A DNA stretch of 64,000 nucleotides from Streptomyces cavernicola (lineage in GTDB: Bacteria; Actinomycetota; Actinomycetes; Streptomycetales; Streptomycetaceae), in the NCBI RefSeq assembly GCF_029968035.1, contig NZ_JASCIQ010000032.1:46393-110392 (forward strand). The letters are read 5' to 3'. Positions within the stretch are counted from its first letter, which is position 1. Each line of letters begins with the position of its first letter. This document shows positions 7,484 to 15,317 of this stretch, in pieces. The position numbers and the translations under genes are program-made. The notes under the pieces are model-generated. The model was not told the DNA's origin. It was given only the letters and a program-made list of their open reading frames with translations, and made no database searches.

Positions 7484-8382
7484 CAAGAGAGTGTCAGGGT
7501 CCGGGCGATGGTGTTCCAGAGTGCGTCGAACCACTTCTGCGACTCGGTCACGAACGCCTCGTCGCGCGGGCCCGCGGAGCTGTCGAAGGAGAAGAGCAGC
7601 GACTGGGTGCCGAGCGCGTCGTACATATGGATCTTCTCGCTGTCGATCTCCTCCTCGCGCTTGGTGACCATGTAGTACGCGAGGAGCGCATCGGTGCCGT
7701 TGAGCAGGTACAGCTTCGTCGCCGGCGTGAACGGCAGGGCCTTGAACTCCACCTTGACGTCGATGCCGTGGCTGTTGCGCAGGGCGCGGAGGTTGTGGCG
7801 CAGGACCTGGCCCTGTGCGTTGCGCTGGGCCAGCCAGCGCCGGTGCACCGGTTCGTCGACCACCTCGTCGTCGGCGGCGGCGTGCTCGGAGGGCTCGCCG
7901 GCGGGCACGGGGAAGGCGAGGTTGATGCGGCTGCTGGGGAGCAGCACACGCAGGGTGATCGACTCGGGGCGGATCCGGCCTTCGTAGATCAGCCGCAGCG
8001 GATCGCTGAGGCCCACCATCAGGGTCGCTGAGGTCAGGCAGACCGCGTCGATGGTGATGTGCGGGGTCTCCTCGAAGGCGTCGACCAGGCGCGGGCCGAG
8101 GGCGACCAGGCTGGCCTGCGGTTCTTCGGTGAGCGGCGCCCGCTCGGCGACCTGCGGCGGGCTGCCCTTGGAGACGTTCATCAGCAGGCCCTCGCGGGCC
8201 AGGATCGCCAGGGCCTGACGGATCGCGCCGCGCTCCACGCCGAACTCCTCGGCCAGCTTGGCCTGGGTGGGCATCCGGCTGCCCGCGGGCACGGCGCCGC
8301 TGCGGATCCGCCGACGCAGTTCGTCGGCTATGTCCTTGTGCGAGGGCTTTCTTCCGTTCACCGCAACGCTCTCCTGGGTCAC
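7483..8382 (-). CDS. devA: GntR-family developmental regulator DevA
   Basis: Regulator of 299 aa. The N-terminal winged helix (DIADELRRRIRSGAVPAGSR, TQAKLAEEFGVERGAIRQAL) is GntR-type. The long C-terminal effector domain is all-alpha/beta and unlike classic FadR domains, matching the DevA subgroup of Streptomyces. DevA is known to be needed for normal aerial growth and to repress its own gene. GTG 8382 is chosen because the conserved region begins shortly after it and the upstream frame has no coding character. Several nested inverted repeats lie just upstream (8472-8507). Confidence 0.85.
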   Translation of the reverse strand: MTQESVAVNGRKPSHKDIADELRRRIRSGAVPAGSRMPTQAKLAEEFGVERGAIRQALAILAREGLLMNVSKGSPPQVAERAPLTEEPQASLVALGPRLVDAFEETPHITIDAVCLTSATLMVGLSDPLRLIYEGRIRPESITLRVLLPSSRINLAFPVPAGEPSEHAAADDEVVDEPVHRRWLAQRNAQGQVLRHNLRALRNSHGIDVKVEFKALPFTPATKLYLLNGTDALLAYYMVTKREEEIDSEKIHMYDALGTQSLLFSFDSSAGPRDEAFVTESQKWFDALWNTIARTLTLS

Positions 8383-8471
8383 GACCAAAACGGTACAACT
8401 GCTCGCCATCCAACGGGAGTTGTTTGAAGACTTGTTAGCCAAGCCGACCAAGTGGGAACAACGCAGGAGAG

Positions 8472-8507
8472 GTTGGCAGCCAACTTCACCAAGTTAGTGC
8501 CACCTAA
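8472..8507. promoter_or_regulatory. nested inverted repeats between devA and a small membrane gene
   Basis: Three overlapping dyads: GTTGGC-A-GCCAAC (8472-8484), AACTT-CACC-AAGTT (8482-8495) and GTTAG-TGCCAC-CTAAC (8493-8507). They sit in the divergent region 8383-8544, about 90-125 bp upstream of devA and about 40 bp upstream of the small membrane gene. They are candidates for DevA or another regulator; binding is not shown. Confidence 0.5.
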
Positions 8508-8544
8508 CCACCAGCTCTCCTCCCCACCCGAAGGAGGAACCACC

Positions 8545-8736
8545 ATGCCCGTCATCGCAGTTCTGACAGCACTCTTCGTCGTCGGCTTCGAAGAGTTCGT
8601 CGAGTGGCAGTACGGCCCCCTGGGAATCGTGGGGATGCTGCTGCTCAGCATCGGGGTCAAGGCCAAGGACCCCACCTGCAGCTCGCTCGGCGCGGTCGTG
8701 CTCGCGGTGCTCGTCACCGGCCCGGCGCTCGCCTGA
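8545..8736 (+). CDS. small hydrophobic membrane protein
   Basis: Peptide of 63 aa with two hydrophobic stretches (VIAVLTALFVVGFEEFVEW; LGIVGMLLLSIGVKA) and a third weaker one at the C-terminus (LGAVVLAVLVTGPALA). A strong Shine-Dalgarno AAGGAGG lies 10 nt upstream of ATG 8545, which supports real expression. The gene is divergent from devA. I do not recognise the family. Confidence 0.75.
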   Translation: MPVIAVLTALFVVGFEEFVEWQYGPLGIVGMLLLSIGVKAKDPTCSSLGAVVLAVLVTGPALA

Positions 8737-8789
8737 CCCGGCAAGTCCCGTACGGGACCCGCGCTCCGTTCAGAACACATCAGGGCGCG

Positions 8790-10037
8790 TCAGAACACGT
8801 CCGGACACCACGGACTGCGGGGCGTACCCAGCAGGGCGTCGGCAATGGCGGCGGCGCCCGCCCTCTCCTCGGTCAGCCGGCCGAGCGCGGCGAGCCGCAC
8901 CGCGGACGCGTCGCCCAGCCACAGCGCACCCAACTCCCGCACGTCCAGGGCGACTTCGGCCGCATCCCGGGTCGGCGTACAGGACCCGCGCCCGTCCGTC
9001 CCGACCTCAAGGCAGTACCGCCCGCCCGCGAACCCCAGCCGGTCGCCCACCTCGACGACGAGGGCGCCCGGCATTCCGTACGTCCGCGCCTCCAGGGCCG
9101 CCGGGACGTCCAGGATCCGCACCCACAGCCAGTCCCCGAGCGTGACGATGCGGGCGGCGCGCGCGTTCGGGAAGAGGTCCGCGACCAGCGCGTCCGGGGC
9201 GCGCGGCCCGGTGCGCACCGTCTGGACCCAGTCCACGGAGCAGACGTACCGCCACAGCGCGCGCTCCGCCGCCGGGCTCGCGGCGGTCAGCTCCAGGACG
9301 GTGGCGGTGTTCAGCGGCTGCTTGCCGTCGCCCCACTTCGCATCGCAGACGTACGCGAGCAGCCCGTCCACCTCGCCCGCGGCCGAGCGGTGCACGGCGA
9401 AGAACGGGTCCTTCCACGGCGCCCACCCAGGCCGCACCTCGCCGGTGAACACCTGCCACCAGCGCTCGCCCCGGTCCACCGCACCCGGCGTCGCCCGCCG
9501 CACCCGCTCGTGGAGGGCGGGCCCCAGCTTGCGTACGTCGGAGGCGTCCACGAGGTCGATCCGGCCGCCGTCCTCGGGCCCCGACCAGCGCGGGTCGAGC
9601 CCGGTGCGCGGCACGTCGATCTCCCACTCGGCCATGCGCGTGGCCGGGCCGAAGCCGTACCGCCCGTAGATCGGGTACTCGGCGGCGATCAGCGTCGCCG
9701 CCACGTCCCCGCGCTCCTTTGCCGCCCCGAGGTCCTCGGTGATCATGCGGGTGAGCAGGCCGCGGCGGCGGTGCGTCGGGGAGACGGTGACGTTGGACAC
9801 GGCGTTCGCCGCGACCTCCGCGCCCCCGACGGCGGTCAGCCGCTGCCCGAACGAGCGGTACGTCGCCACACAGCGGCCGTCGTCGAACGCGCCCCGCATG
9901 CGGCTGAGGCCGACGGACGACCTGCGGTCCTCGATCTCTTCGTCGGTGCTGGTCGGGGCGCGGAGGAAGCCGGTGTTCAGGGCTCGCACCCAGTCGGGGA
10001 AGTCGGGTTCGGTGAGGAGGCGGACGTCTACGGGCAT
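8790..10037 (-). CDS. Eis-like GNAT N-acetyltransferase
   Basis: Protein of 415 aa built like the enhanced-intracellular-survival (Eis) family: an N-terminal GNAT domain (residues about 5-150, acetyl-CoA loop VSPTHRRRGLLTRMI matching R/QxxGxG/A), a second GNAT-like domain, and a C-terminal sterol-carrier-like domain ending in a hydrophobic residue (CPDVF), as in Eis where the terminal carboxylate helps catalysis. Eis enzymes acetylate amines, including aminoglycosides. ATG 10037 begins the conserved MPVDVRLLTEPDF; the longer frame upstream runs into a dispersed repeat. Confidence 0.92.
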   Translation of the reverse strand: MPVDVRLLTEPDFPDWVRALNTGFLRAPTSTDEEIEDRRSSVGLSRMRGAFDDGRCVATYRSFGQRLTAVGGAEVAANAVSNVTVSPTHRRRGLLTRMITEDLGAAKERGDVAATLIAAEYPIYGRYGFGPATRMAEWEIDVPRTGLDPRWSGPEDGGRIDLVDASDVRKLGPALHERVRRATPGAVDRGERWWQVFTGEVRPGWAPWKDPFFAVHRSAAGEVDGLLAYVCDAKWGDGKQPLNTATVLELTAASPAAERALWRYVCSVDWVQTVRTGPRAPDALVADLFPNARAARIVTLGDWLWVRILDVPAALEARTYGMPGALVVEVGDRLGFAGGRYCLEVGTDGRGSCTPTRDAAEVALDVRELGALWLGDASAVRLAALGRLTEERAGAAAIADALLGTPRSPWCPDVF

Positions 10038-10092
10038 TCGGTCACCGTAGGCGGGTGGCCTCGCGGGGCGCACGGGAGTTTTTCGTCCCCAC

Positions 10093-10174
10093 CCCGCCCC
10101 TTCCCGAAAGCCTGCGGCGCCGTCTCGGGGGCCGGCCCCCGGACCTCCCCCGCTCCTCAAACGCCGGAGGGCTG
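10093..10174. repeat. dispersed GC-rich Streptomyces repeat (type CTCAAACGCCGGAGG)
   Basis: The segment CCCGCCCCTTCCCGAAAG...CTCGGGGGCCGGCCCCCGG...CCTCAAACGCCGGAGGGCTG recurs almost unchanged at 22648-22730 and in part at 38215-38236 and 38430-38450. It holds internal dyads (CGGGGGCC-GGCCCCCG). It lies between convergently and tandemly placed genes, not in coding DNA. Confidence 0.8.
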
Positions 10175-10191
10175 AACAAGGCGGGCTGCGC

Positions 10192-11172
10192 TCAGAACGC
10201 CGCCCGGATCTCCCCCACCTCGCGCCCTCCGCCGAGCAGCGGCGCCGCGCCGATGCGCGTGAGGGCGGGGGTCTGGACGTCGAGCTGCTCCAGGACGCGG
10301 GCGAGGATCGGGCCGAGCGCGCGGACCGCGCCGTCGTCGACCTTGAACGCGAGCGCGCGACCGTCCGGCAGTGCCACCGCCTGCACGGCCTCGGCGCCCA
10401 TCTTCGACAGGACGCCCGGCACCGCCTGCATCAGCCAGGTGTCGGGGCGGCGCGTGCCCGCCACGTACTCCGGGTGGGCCCGCATCGCGTCCGCGACCCG
10501 GCGCTCCGGCGTGCCGGGCTCGGCGAGCACGAAGTGCCGGAAGGAGCGGGCGAGGCCGGTGAGGCTGATGGCCATCAGCGGGGCGCCGCAGCCGTCGGTG
10601 CCGGTGGCGGCGACGGGCTCGCCCGCCGCCTCCTCGATGACGTCGCGGACCAGGAGCTGCAGCGGGTGCTCCGGGTCCAGGTACGACTCCTGGTCCCAGC
10701 CGCGCCCGGCGCAGGCGGCGATCATCGCGGCGTGCTTGCCGGAGCAGTTCATGGCGACCCGGTCCCGGACGGAGCCGCCCGCCAGGTACGCCTCCGCCTC
10801 GGTCGCGTCGAAGGGCAGGTCGGGCGGGCACTGCAGGGCCGACTCGGTGAGGCCGAACTCACCGATCATCGTGCGGACCAGGTCCAGGTGGAAGGGCTCG
10901 CCGGAGTGGCTGGCTGAGGCGAGGGCGAGGCGCTCGCCGGAGAGGTCGAGCCCGGCCCGCAGTACGGCGGCGGCCTGCATCGGCTTGTTCGCGGAGCGCG
11001 GGAAGACGGGGGCGGAGACGTCGCCCACGGAGCGCTCGACGCTGCCGTCGGCGGCGAGGACGACCAGCGAGCCCCGGTGCCGTCCTTCGACGAATCCGGA
11101 GCGCACGACCTCGGCGAGGACCGGCGATACGGCGGGCTGCGGAGGAGCGCTGGCGGTGGCGGATGCCGTCAT
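10192..11172 (-). CDS. asparaginase (L-asparaginase II / thermolabile-type family)
   Basis: Protein of 326 aa of the asparaginase family resembling Rhizobium thermolabile L-asparaginase (AnsA-type, not the E. coli fold). Conserved blocks: VFPRSANKPMQAAAVL, ASASHSGEPFHLD, MNCSGKHAAMIAACA (with the Ser-Lys pair and Cys of the active site), GTDGCGAPLMAISL and GVLSKMGAEAVQAVAL. It would hydrolyse asparagine to aspartate and ammonia in the cytoplasm. ATG 11172 has GGAAGG upstream. It is the last gene of a minus-strand run behind rsiG, from which it is 54 bp away. Confidence 0.9.
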   Translation of the reverse strand: MTASATASAPPQPAVSPVLAEVVRSGFVEGRHRGSLVVLAADGSVERSVGDVSAPVFPRSANKPMQAAAVLRAGLDLSGERLALASASHSGEPFHLDLVRTMIGEFGLTESALQCPPDLPFDATEAEAYLAGGSVRDRVAMNCSGKHAAMIAACAGRGWDQESYLDPEHPLQLLVRDVIEEAAGEPVAATGTDGCGAPLMAISLTGLARSFRHFVLAEPGTPERRVADAMRAHPEYVAGTRRPDTWLMQAVPGVLSKMGAEAVQAVALPDGRALAFKVDDGAVRALGPILARVLEQLDVQTPALTRIGAAPLLGGGREVGEIRAAF

Positions 11173-11226
11173 CGTCGGTGGGTGCCTTCCGGTGGTCCGC
11201 CCGCGGCCCACCGGGGTTTCCGGCGG

Positions 11227-11841
11227 TCAGGCGAGCAGGTCGTCTACTTGTGCTTCCCCTTCACGGTACCTGCGTGCGATTTCGGCGCTGCAATCGTCGG
11301 CCGTGCGCTGGAGGAGCTGGCGGCGGTGCGAGACCTGCTGCTCGTAGCGGACCAGGCGGCCCATCGCGGCGTGCAACTCGTCGTCGGTGCGGGCGTCCAG
11401 GTCGGACAGCTCCACCTCGCCGAGCATCTCGGCGGCCAGGCTGCGGTACTCCTCGCCGTGCGGAGTGCCGACCGTCACATGCCGGGCGGACGAGCGGTGC
11501 CGCGAGGGCGTGTCCGTGAGGATCTCGGAGAGCCGCGCCACCCGGTCCGGGTCGGGCGGCGGCGCGGCCGGGTCGCGGCGCTGCGCCAGCTCGGCCCGCA
11601 GGATGTCGATACGGCCCTGGAGCAGCCGGCGTACGTAGCTGAGGTCGGCCTCGTCCTGCTGCGAGGTGCGGCGCAGGGCCCGGACCTCGGGCAGCCGGAG
11701 CAGCGCCAGATCGTGCTCGGGCAGCTCGGGCAGGCGGTCCCCGGTGCGCTGTGTGGGCGGGCGCGGCGCACCGGAGCAGGCGCCGGGCGCCGTCGGTACG
11801 GGCCCCGGCGGCTGGCCCGCGGTGCTCGACGTGCTGTTCAT
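11227..11841 (-). CDS. rsiG: RsiG, c-di-GMP-responsive anti-sigma factor for WhiG
   Basis: Protein of 204 aa with a disordered N-terminus and two long helices that would form an antiparallel coiled coil. Each helix carries the c-di-GMP-binding signature E(X3)S(X2)R(X3)Q(X3)D: EADLSYVRRLLQGRID at about residues 65-80, and EQQVSHRRQLLQRTAD near residue 175. Having both copies with every named residue intact is diagnostic of RsiG, which with c-di-GMP sequesters the sporulation sigma factor WhiG in Streptomyces. ATG 11841 is the only plausible start. The upstream gene on the opposite strand is dtd. Confidence 0.95.
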   Translation of the reverse strand: MNSTSSTAGQPPGPVPTAPGACSGAPRPPTQRTGDRLPELPEHDLALLRLPEVRALRRTSQQDEADLSYVRRLLQGRIDILRAELAQRRDPAAPPPDPDRVARLSEILTDTPSRHRSSARHVTVGTPHGEEYRSLAAEMLGEVELSDLDARTDDELHAAMGRLVRYEQQVSHRRQLLQRTADDCSAEIARRYREGEAQVDDLLA

Positions 11842-12028
11842 GCTGTTGACCGTCCCCTCGACCGGTGCGGGGCGCCGCAGGCGCGCCGCTGGTCTGCAGA
11901 ATGCCACCCTTCGTACCCGACTTGGGGCGGGGTGCACTCGATCGGCCCCGGATAGCCGTATGGCGTTAGGTGGCGGATGCCGGAAATGGCCGGATCGGGC
12001 CGCTCGGGCGCACGGCATGATGGACGGC

Positions 12029-12454
12029 ATGCGAGCAGTGGTGCAGAGGGTCGACGGCGCGAGCGTCGTCGTAGCGGGAGAGACCGTCGGGGAGATCACG
12101 GGCGAGGGCCTGTGCGTCCTGGTCGGCGTGACGCACGAGGACACGAAGGAGAAGGCGGCCCAACTGGCCCGCAAACTCTGGTCGTTGCGCATGCTCGACG
12201 GCGAGAAGTCGTGCAGCGACATCGACGCGCCGCTCCTCGTGATCAGCCAGTTCACCCTGTACGGAGACGCCCGCAAGGGCCGCCGCCCCACCTGGAACGC
12301 GGCGGCGCCCGGCGAGGTGGCCGAGCCGCTGGTCGACGAGGTCGTGGCCCAGCTGCGCGCGCTCGGGGCGACGGTGGCGACGGGGCGGTTCGGCGCGCAG
12401 ATGCGGGTGTCTTTGACGAACGACGGCCCGTTCACGGTGCTGCTTGAGATGTGA
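12029..12454 (+). CDS. dtd: D-aminoacyl-tRNA deacylase
   Basis: Dtd of 141 aa, the usual family length. It removes D-amino acids (for example D-Tyr) from mischarged tRNA in the cytoplasm. Seen: N-terminal MRAVVQRVDGASV, the catalytic loop SQFTLYGDARKGRRP (family SQFTLxx) and the C-terminal NDGPFTVLLE, which matches the second signature NxGPVT with F replacing V. ATG 12029 starts the conserved MRAVVQRV; ATGs at 12017 and 12020 are in frame but extend beyond it. It ends at a shared terminator facing ygfZ. Confidence 0.96.
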   Translation: MRAVVQRVDGASVVVAGETVGEITGEGLCVLVGVTHEDTKEKAAQLARKLWSLRMLDGEKSCSDIDAPLLVISQFTLYGDARKGRRPTWNAAAPGEVAEPLVDEVVAQLRALGATVATGRFGAQMRVSLTNDGPFTVLLEM

Positions 12455-12458
12455 GCGG

Positions 12459-12486
12459 CGGAGGGGCTCAAAATCGAGCCCCTCCG
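12459..12486. terminator. bidirectional terminator between dtd and ygfZ
   Basis: Perfect 11-bp stem CGGAGGGGCTC / GAGCCCCTCCG with loop AAAATC, a few bases after the dtd stop and 14 bp beyond the ygfZ stop. The genes converge, so it can serve both. Confidence 0.85.
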
Positions 12487-12499
12487 GCAAGCCCGCCTG

Positions 12500-13465
12500 C
12501 TACGGCTCGACGACGACTTCCTGCGCCGCAGCGGTCGTCCCGACGAGCAACTCCGCGTCCACCGGCACATTCCGCTTGATCAGCGCGAGGGCGATCGGCC
12601 CCAACTCGTGGTGCCGGGCGGAGGTCGTGACGAAGCCGATCTTGCGCCCGTCGGGACCGTCGGCGGCGAGCCGCACCTCCGTACCGTGCCCCGGCAGATG
12701 CACCTCGCTGCCGTCCAGGTGCAGGAAGACGAGACGACGCGGCGGCTTGCCCAGGTTGTGGACGCGGGCGACGGTCTCCTGCCCGCGGTAGCACCCCTTC
12801 TGCAGGTGCACGGCGGTGCCGATCCAGCCCAGCTCGTGCGGGATCGTGCGGTGGTCGGTCTCGAAGCCGAGCCGCGGGCGGTGCGCCTCGACCCGCAGCG
12901 CCTCGTGCGCGAGCACGCCGATCGCCGGCCCGTTGGCCTCCGCGTACGCCTCAAGCTCCGCGCGCGGCAGGAACAGGTCCCGGCCGTGCGCGGTCTCGCG
13001 TACGACGACGCCGTCCGGGACGGGGGCGATGGAGCCGGCCGGGAGGTGCACGACCGCGAACTCCTCGGTGCGGTCGGCGACTTCGACGCGGTAGAAGAAC
13101 TTCATCGACTCCAGGTAGGCGAGCAGCGCCTCCTGGGTGCCGGGCTCGATGTGCGCCCAGACCGTCGTGCCGTCGTCGACGAGGTAGAGGGCGTGCTCGA
13201 TGTGCCCGTTGGCGGAGAGGATCAGGGCTTCGGTGGCCTGGCCGACGGGCAGGTCGCTGACGTGCTGGGTGAGCAGCAGGTGCAGCCAGCTGAGGCGGTC
13301 CTCGCCGGTGACCGTGAGGACCCCGCGGTGCGAGAGGTCGACGAGACCGACGCCGTCGGCGAGGGCGCGCTGCTCGCGGTACAGCTCGCCGTAGTGCGCG
13401 GCGACTCCTTCGTCGACGCCTTCGGCGGGGACGGCACCGGGCAGGGACAGCAGAGGGCTCTTCAT
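12500..13465 (-). CDS. ygfZ: YgfZ/GcvT folate-binding protein
   Basis: Protein of 321 aa related to the T protein of the glycine cleavage system. It carries the YgfZ signature KGCYRGQET (family K-G-C-Y-x-G-Q-E) at about residue 238, whose Cys is essential. YgfZ proteins use folate to support synthesis or repair of Fe-S enzymes. The N-terminal GcvT-like domain contains GVGLVDLSHRGVLTVTGED. The start may be GTG 13471 or ATG 13465; MKSPLLSLPG is the likely mature N-terminus, and no clear Shine-Dalgarno separates them. It is followed on the other strand by dtd. Confidence 0.93.
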   Translation of the reverse strand: MKSPLLSLPGAVPAEGVDEGVAAHYGELYREQRALADGVGLVDLSHRGVLTVTGEDRLSWLHLLLTQHVSDLPVGQATEALILSANGHIEHALYLVDDGTTVWAHIEPGTQEALLAYLESMKFFYRVEVADRTEEFAVVHLPAGSIAPVPDGVVVRETAHGRDLFLPRAELEAYAEANGPAIGVLAHEALRVEAHRPRLGFETDHRTIPHELGWIGTAVHLQKGCYRGQETVARVHNLGKPPRRLVFLHLDGSEVHLPGHGTEVRLAADGPDGRKIGFVTTSARHHELGPIALALIKRNVPVDAELLVGTTAAAQEVVVEP

Positions 13466-13500
13466 ATCCACATCACACTACGACTCGTTGACAGCGGGTC

Positions 13501-13944
13501 TTATTCCCCGTCCGGGACCGGATCCGTACTGGCCTTGGTGCACTCCCCGCAGCGCCCGAAGATCGCGAAGTGCTTCATGTCGGTGTCGAAGTCGAAGGTC
13601 GCGCGGAGCTTCTCGATGAACTCGGCGGCGACCTCGACGTCCGCCTCCACGACCCCGGTGCAGTCCCGGCAGACCAGGTGGATGTGGTGGTGCCGGTCGG
13701 CGAGGTGGTACGTCGGCGCCCCGTGCCCGAGGTGCGCGTGGCTGACCAGGCCGAGCTCCTCGAGGAGCTCCAGGGTGCGGTAGACCGTGGAGATGTTGAC
13801 CCCGGAGGCCGTCTTGCGGACCTCTACGAGGATGTCGTCCGGAGTCGCGTGCTCCAGGGTGTCGACGGCTTCGAGGACGAGCTGACGCTGCGGCGTCAGC
13901 CGGTAGCCGCGCTGCCTGAGGTCGCTCTTCCAGTCGGTGCTCAC
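13501..13944 (-). CDS. nur: Fur-family nickel-responsive regulator Nur
   Basis: Metalloregulator of 147 aa. Winged helix (LRQRGYRLTPQRQLVLEAV, ISTVYRTLELLEELGLV) plus dimerisation domain with metal ligands: HAHLGHG, a run of His in LADRHHHIHLVC, and CRDC/CGEC cysteine pairs. The sequence of this His-rich block matches Nur of S. coelicolor as I remember it. Nur with Ni(II) represses the Fe-superoxide dismutase and nickel uptake genes. GTG 13944 is taken as start (VSTDWKSDLRQ); two further GTGs lie 3 and 9 nt upstream. No nickel transporter is next to it. Confidence 0.9.
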   Translation of the reverse strand: MSTDWKSDLRQRGYRLTPQRQLVLEAVDTLEHATPDDILVEVRKTASGVNISTVYRTLELLEELGLVSHAHLGHGAPTYHLADRHHHIHLVCRDCTGVVEADVEVAAEFIEKLRATFDFDTDMKHFAIFGRCGECTKASTDPVPDGE

Positions 13945-14022
13945 CACGCGCACAAGTGTAGGCGGGGCCGGCCGCCCGTTCCCAGGCACCGACCCCGCCT
14001 CACGTACGTCCTTCGAAGGCCT

Positions 14023-14067
14023 GCTTACTTGAAGGCTGTGCTTACTTACAGGCTGTGCTTACTTGAA
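14023..14067. repeat. 17-bp tandem repeat overlapping the 3' end of the FABP/nitrobindin-like gene
   Basis: Unit GCTTACTT(GA/AC)AAGGCTGT-like, at 14023, 14040 and (partial) 14057. On the minus strand it reads as repeats of the last codons plus stop (TTCAAGTAAGC), so the end of the gene appears to have been duplicated twice behind itself. Confidence 0.85.
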
Positions 14068-14646
14068 AAACGCGATGCCGTCGTCCGGCAGGTCCCCGAG
14101 GTTGCGCGCCATCTCGGCGACGTCGTCGGGCGAGACGACCTTCTTCAGCTGCGCCGACATGTACGGCCGCAGCGGCACCTCGGGCGTCTGCTTCTCGCCG
14201 ACCCACATCAGGTCGCTGTTCACGTAGCCGTAGAGGCGCTTGCCACCGCTGTACGGGCCGGAGGCGGCGGTGCGGGCGACGGCGTCCGTGGCCAGGTCGA
14301 TCTGCGGCTTCTTGTCGGCCAGCTCGCCGTACCAGACCTCGACCACGCCGTCGTCGCGGACCATCACGACCTCGACCTTGCGGGGCCCCTTGTCACCTTC
14401 GGCGGAGACCCGCCAGAAGCCGGACTCCGACTCCAGCGGCTTGACCTTGTTGCCCTCGGCGTCGAGCACCCAGGTGTGGGAGCGGTACTCGAGGAAGTCC
14501 CGGCCGTCGTGGCTGAAGCTGACTTCCTGGCCGAAGTTGCACTTCTCGCTGCCGGGGAAGTCGTGCACGCCCGCGCCGGCCCAGTTGCCGAGGAGGAACG
14601 TGAGGGGCACGAGGTCCGGGTGGAGGTCGGACGGGATCTCGATCAT
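14059..14646 (-). CDS. FABP/nitrobindin-like beta-barrel protein
   Basis: Protein of 195 aa of the bacterial FABP/nitrobindin family: the N-terminal signature LLGNWAGAGVHDFPG (family G-x-W-x-G-x-G) is followed by many short beta strands. Nitrobindins bind haem and isomerise peroxynitrite. The C-terminal stretch LRPYMSAQLKKVV lacks an evident axial His that haem-binding members carry, so this may be a non-haem lipid-binding-like variant; that last point is inference from memory of the family. ATG 14646 starts MIEIPSDLHPD. The 3' end is embedded in a 17-bp tandem repeat. Confidence 0.85.
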   Translation of the reverse strand: MIEIPSDLHPDLVPLTFLLGNWAGAGVHDFPGSEKCNFGQEVSFSHDGRDFLEYRSHTWVLDAEGNKVKPLESESGFWRVSAEGDKGPRKVEVVMVRDDGVVEVWYGELADKKPQIDLATDAVARTAASGPYSGGKRLYGYVNSDLMWVGEKQTPEVPLRPYMSAQLKKVVSPDDVAEMARNLGDLPDDGIAFFK

Positions 14647-14721
14647 GGGTTACTCAGGCGATCTGTGTCGGAGCGGAAGTCGGTGGCGTCGGCGCGGCGG
14701 TCCGCGGCGGCGGCGCTGAGG

Positions 14722-14823
14722 TCAGCGCTGACCCTGGTACAGCTTCTTCACGGTCAGACCGGCGAACGCGAGAACGCCGACGCAGACCAGAACCAGCAGG
14801 GCTGAGAAGAATGCCTCAAGCAC
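14722..14823 (-). CDS. 33-aa single-pass membrane peptide
   Basis: A short gene: GTG 14823, Shine-Dalgarno GAGGAG 7 nt upstream, and one hydrophobic helix (ALLVLVCVGVLAFAGLTV) followed by a basic tail KKLYQGQR. The clear ribosome site and classic membrane-peptide layout support it. It sits between the FABP-like gene (same strand, 75 bp downstream) and the divergent DsrE-like gene. Function unknown; similar peptides of this size are common at this place in Streptomyces as far as I recall. Confidence 0.65.
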   Translation of the reverse strand: MLEAFFSALLVLVCVGVLAFAGLTVKKLYQGQR

Positions 14824-14940
14824 GGGGTGCTCCTCGATGAGCGGTGTTAGCAGGACGGGGCCGCGCCCCAGCTTAGTCCGCCCGCCCTCGTCCTTCGCTG
14901 TGAGGTTGGCCCTGCGGGGTCCGGGACTACAGTGCGCGGC

Positions 14941-15303
14941 ATGGCGAAGAAGCTCGTGATCAAGGTGACCGCGGGGGCCGATGCCCCCGAGCGCTGCTCG
15001 CAGGCCTTCACGGTGGCGGCGGTGGCCGCGGCCAGCGGGGTGCAGGTGTCGCTCTGGCTGACCGGTGAGTCGGCGTGGTTCGCGCTGCCGGGCCGGGCGG
15101 CCGAGTTCGAGCTGCCGCACGCGGCGCCGCTGCCGGACCTGATCGAGTCGATCCGGGCGACCGGCCTGATCACGCTCTGCACGCAGTGCGCGGCCCGCCG
15201 CGACATCACCGAGCAGGACGTCATCGAAGGGGTGCGGATCGCGGGCGCGCAGGTCTTCGTGCAGGAGGCGACGGCGGACGACACTCAGGCGCTCGTGTAC
15301 TGA
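14941..15303 (+). CDS. DsrE-family protein
   Basis: Protein of 120 aa with the DsrE/YchN fold: LVIKVTAGADAPERCSQAFT, VAAVAAASGVQVSLWLTGE, and a conserved Cys region LITLCTQCAARRDI that in DsrE-like proteins can carry a persulfide. It is a small cytoplasmic sulfur-relay candidate, consistent with the nearby sulfurtransferase and DUF1416 genes, though it is on the opposite strand. ATG 14941 is chosen rather than the GTG 9 nt upstream. It ends 15 bp before the convergent DUF3099 gene. Confidence 0.88.
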   Translation: MAKKLVIKVTAGADAPERCSQAFTVAAVAAASGVQVSLWLTGESAWFALPGRAAEFELPHAAPLPDLIESIRATGLITLCTQCAARRDITEQDVIEGVRIAGAQVFVQEATADDTQALVY

Positions 15304-15317
15304 GGCCTGCCGGCGTG

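Noticed and set aside
10093..10174. Insertion sequence
   Set aside because: Short, GC-rich and without a transposase frame; it is a dispersed intergenic repeat.
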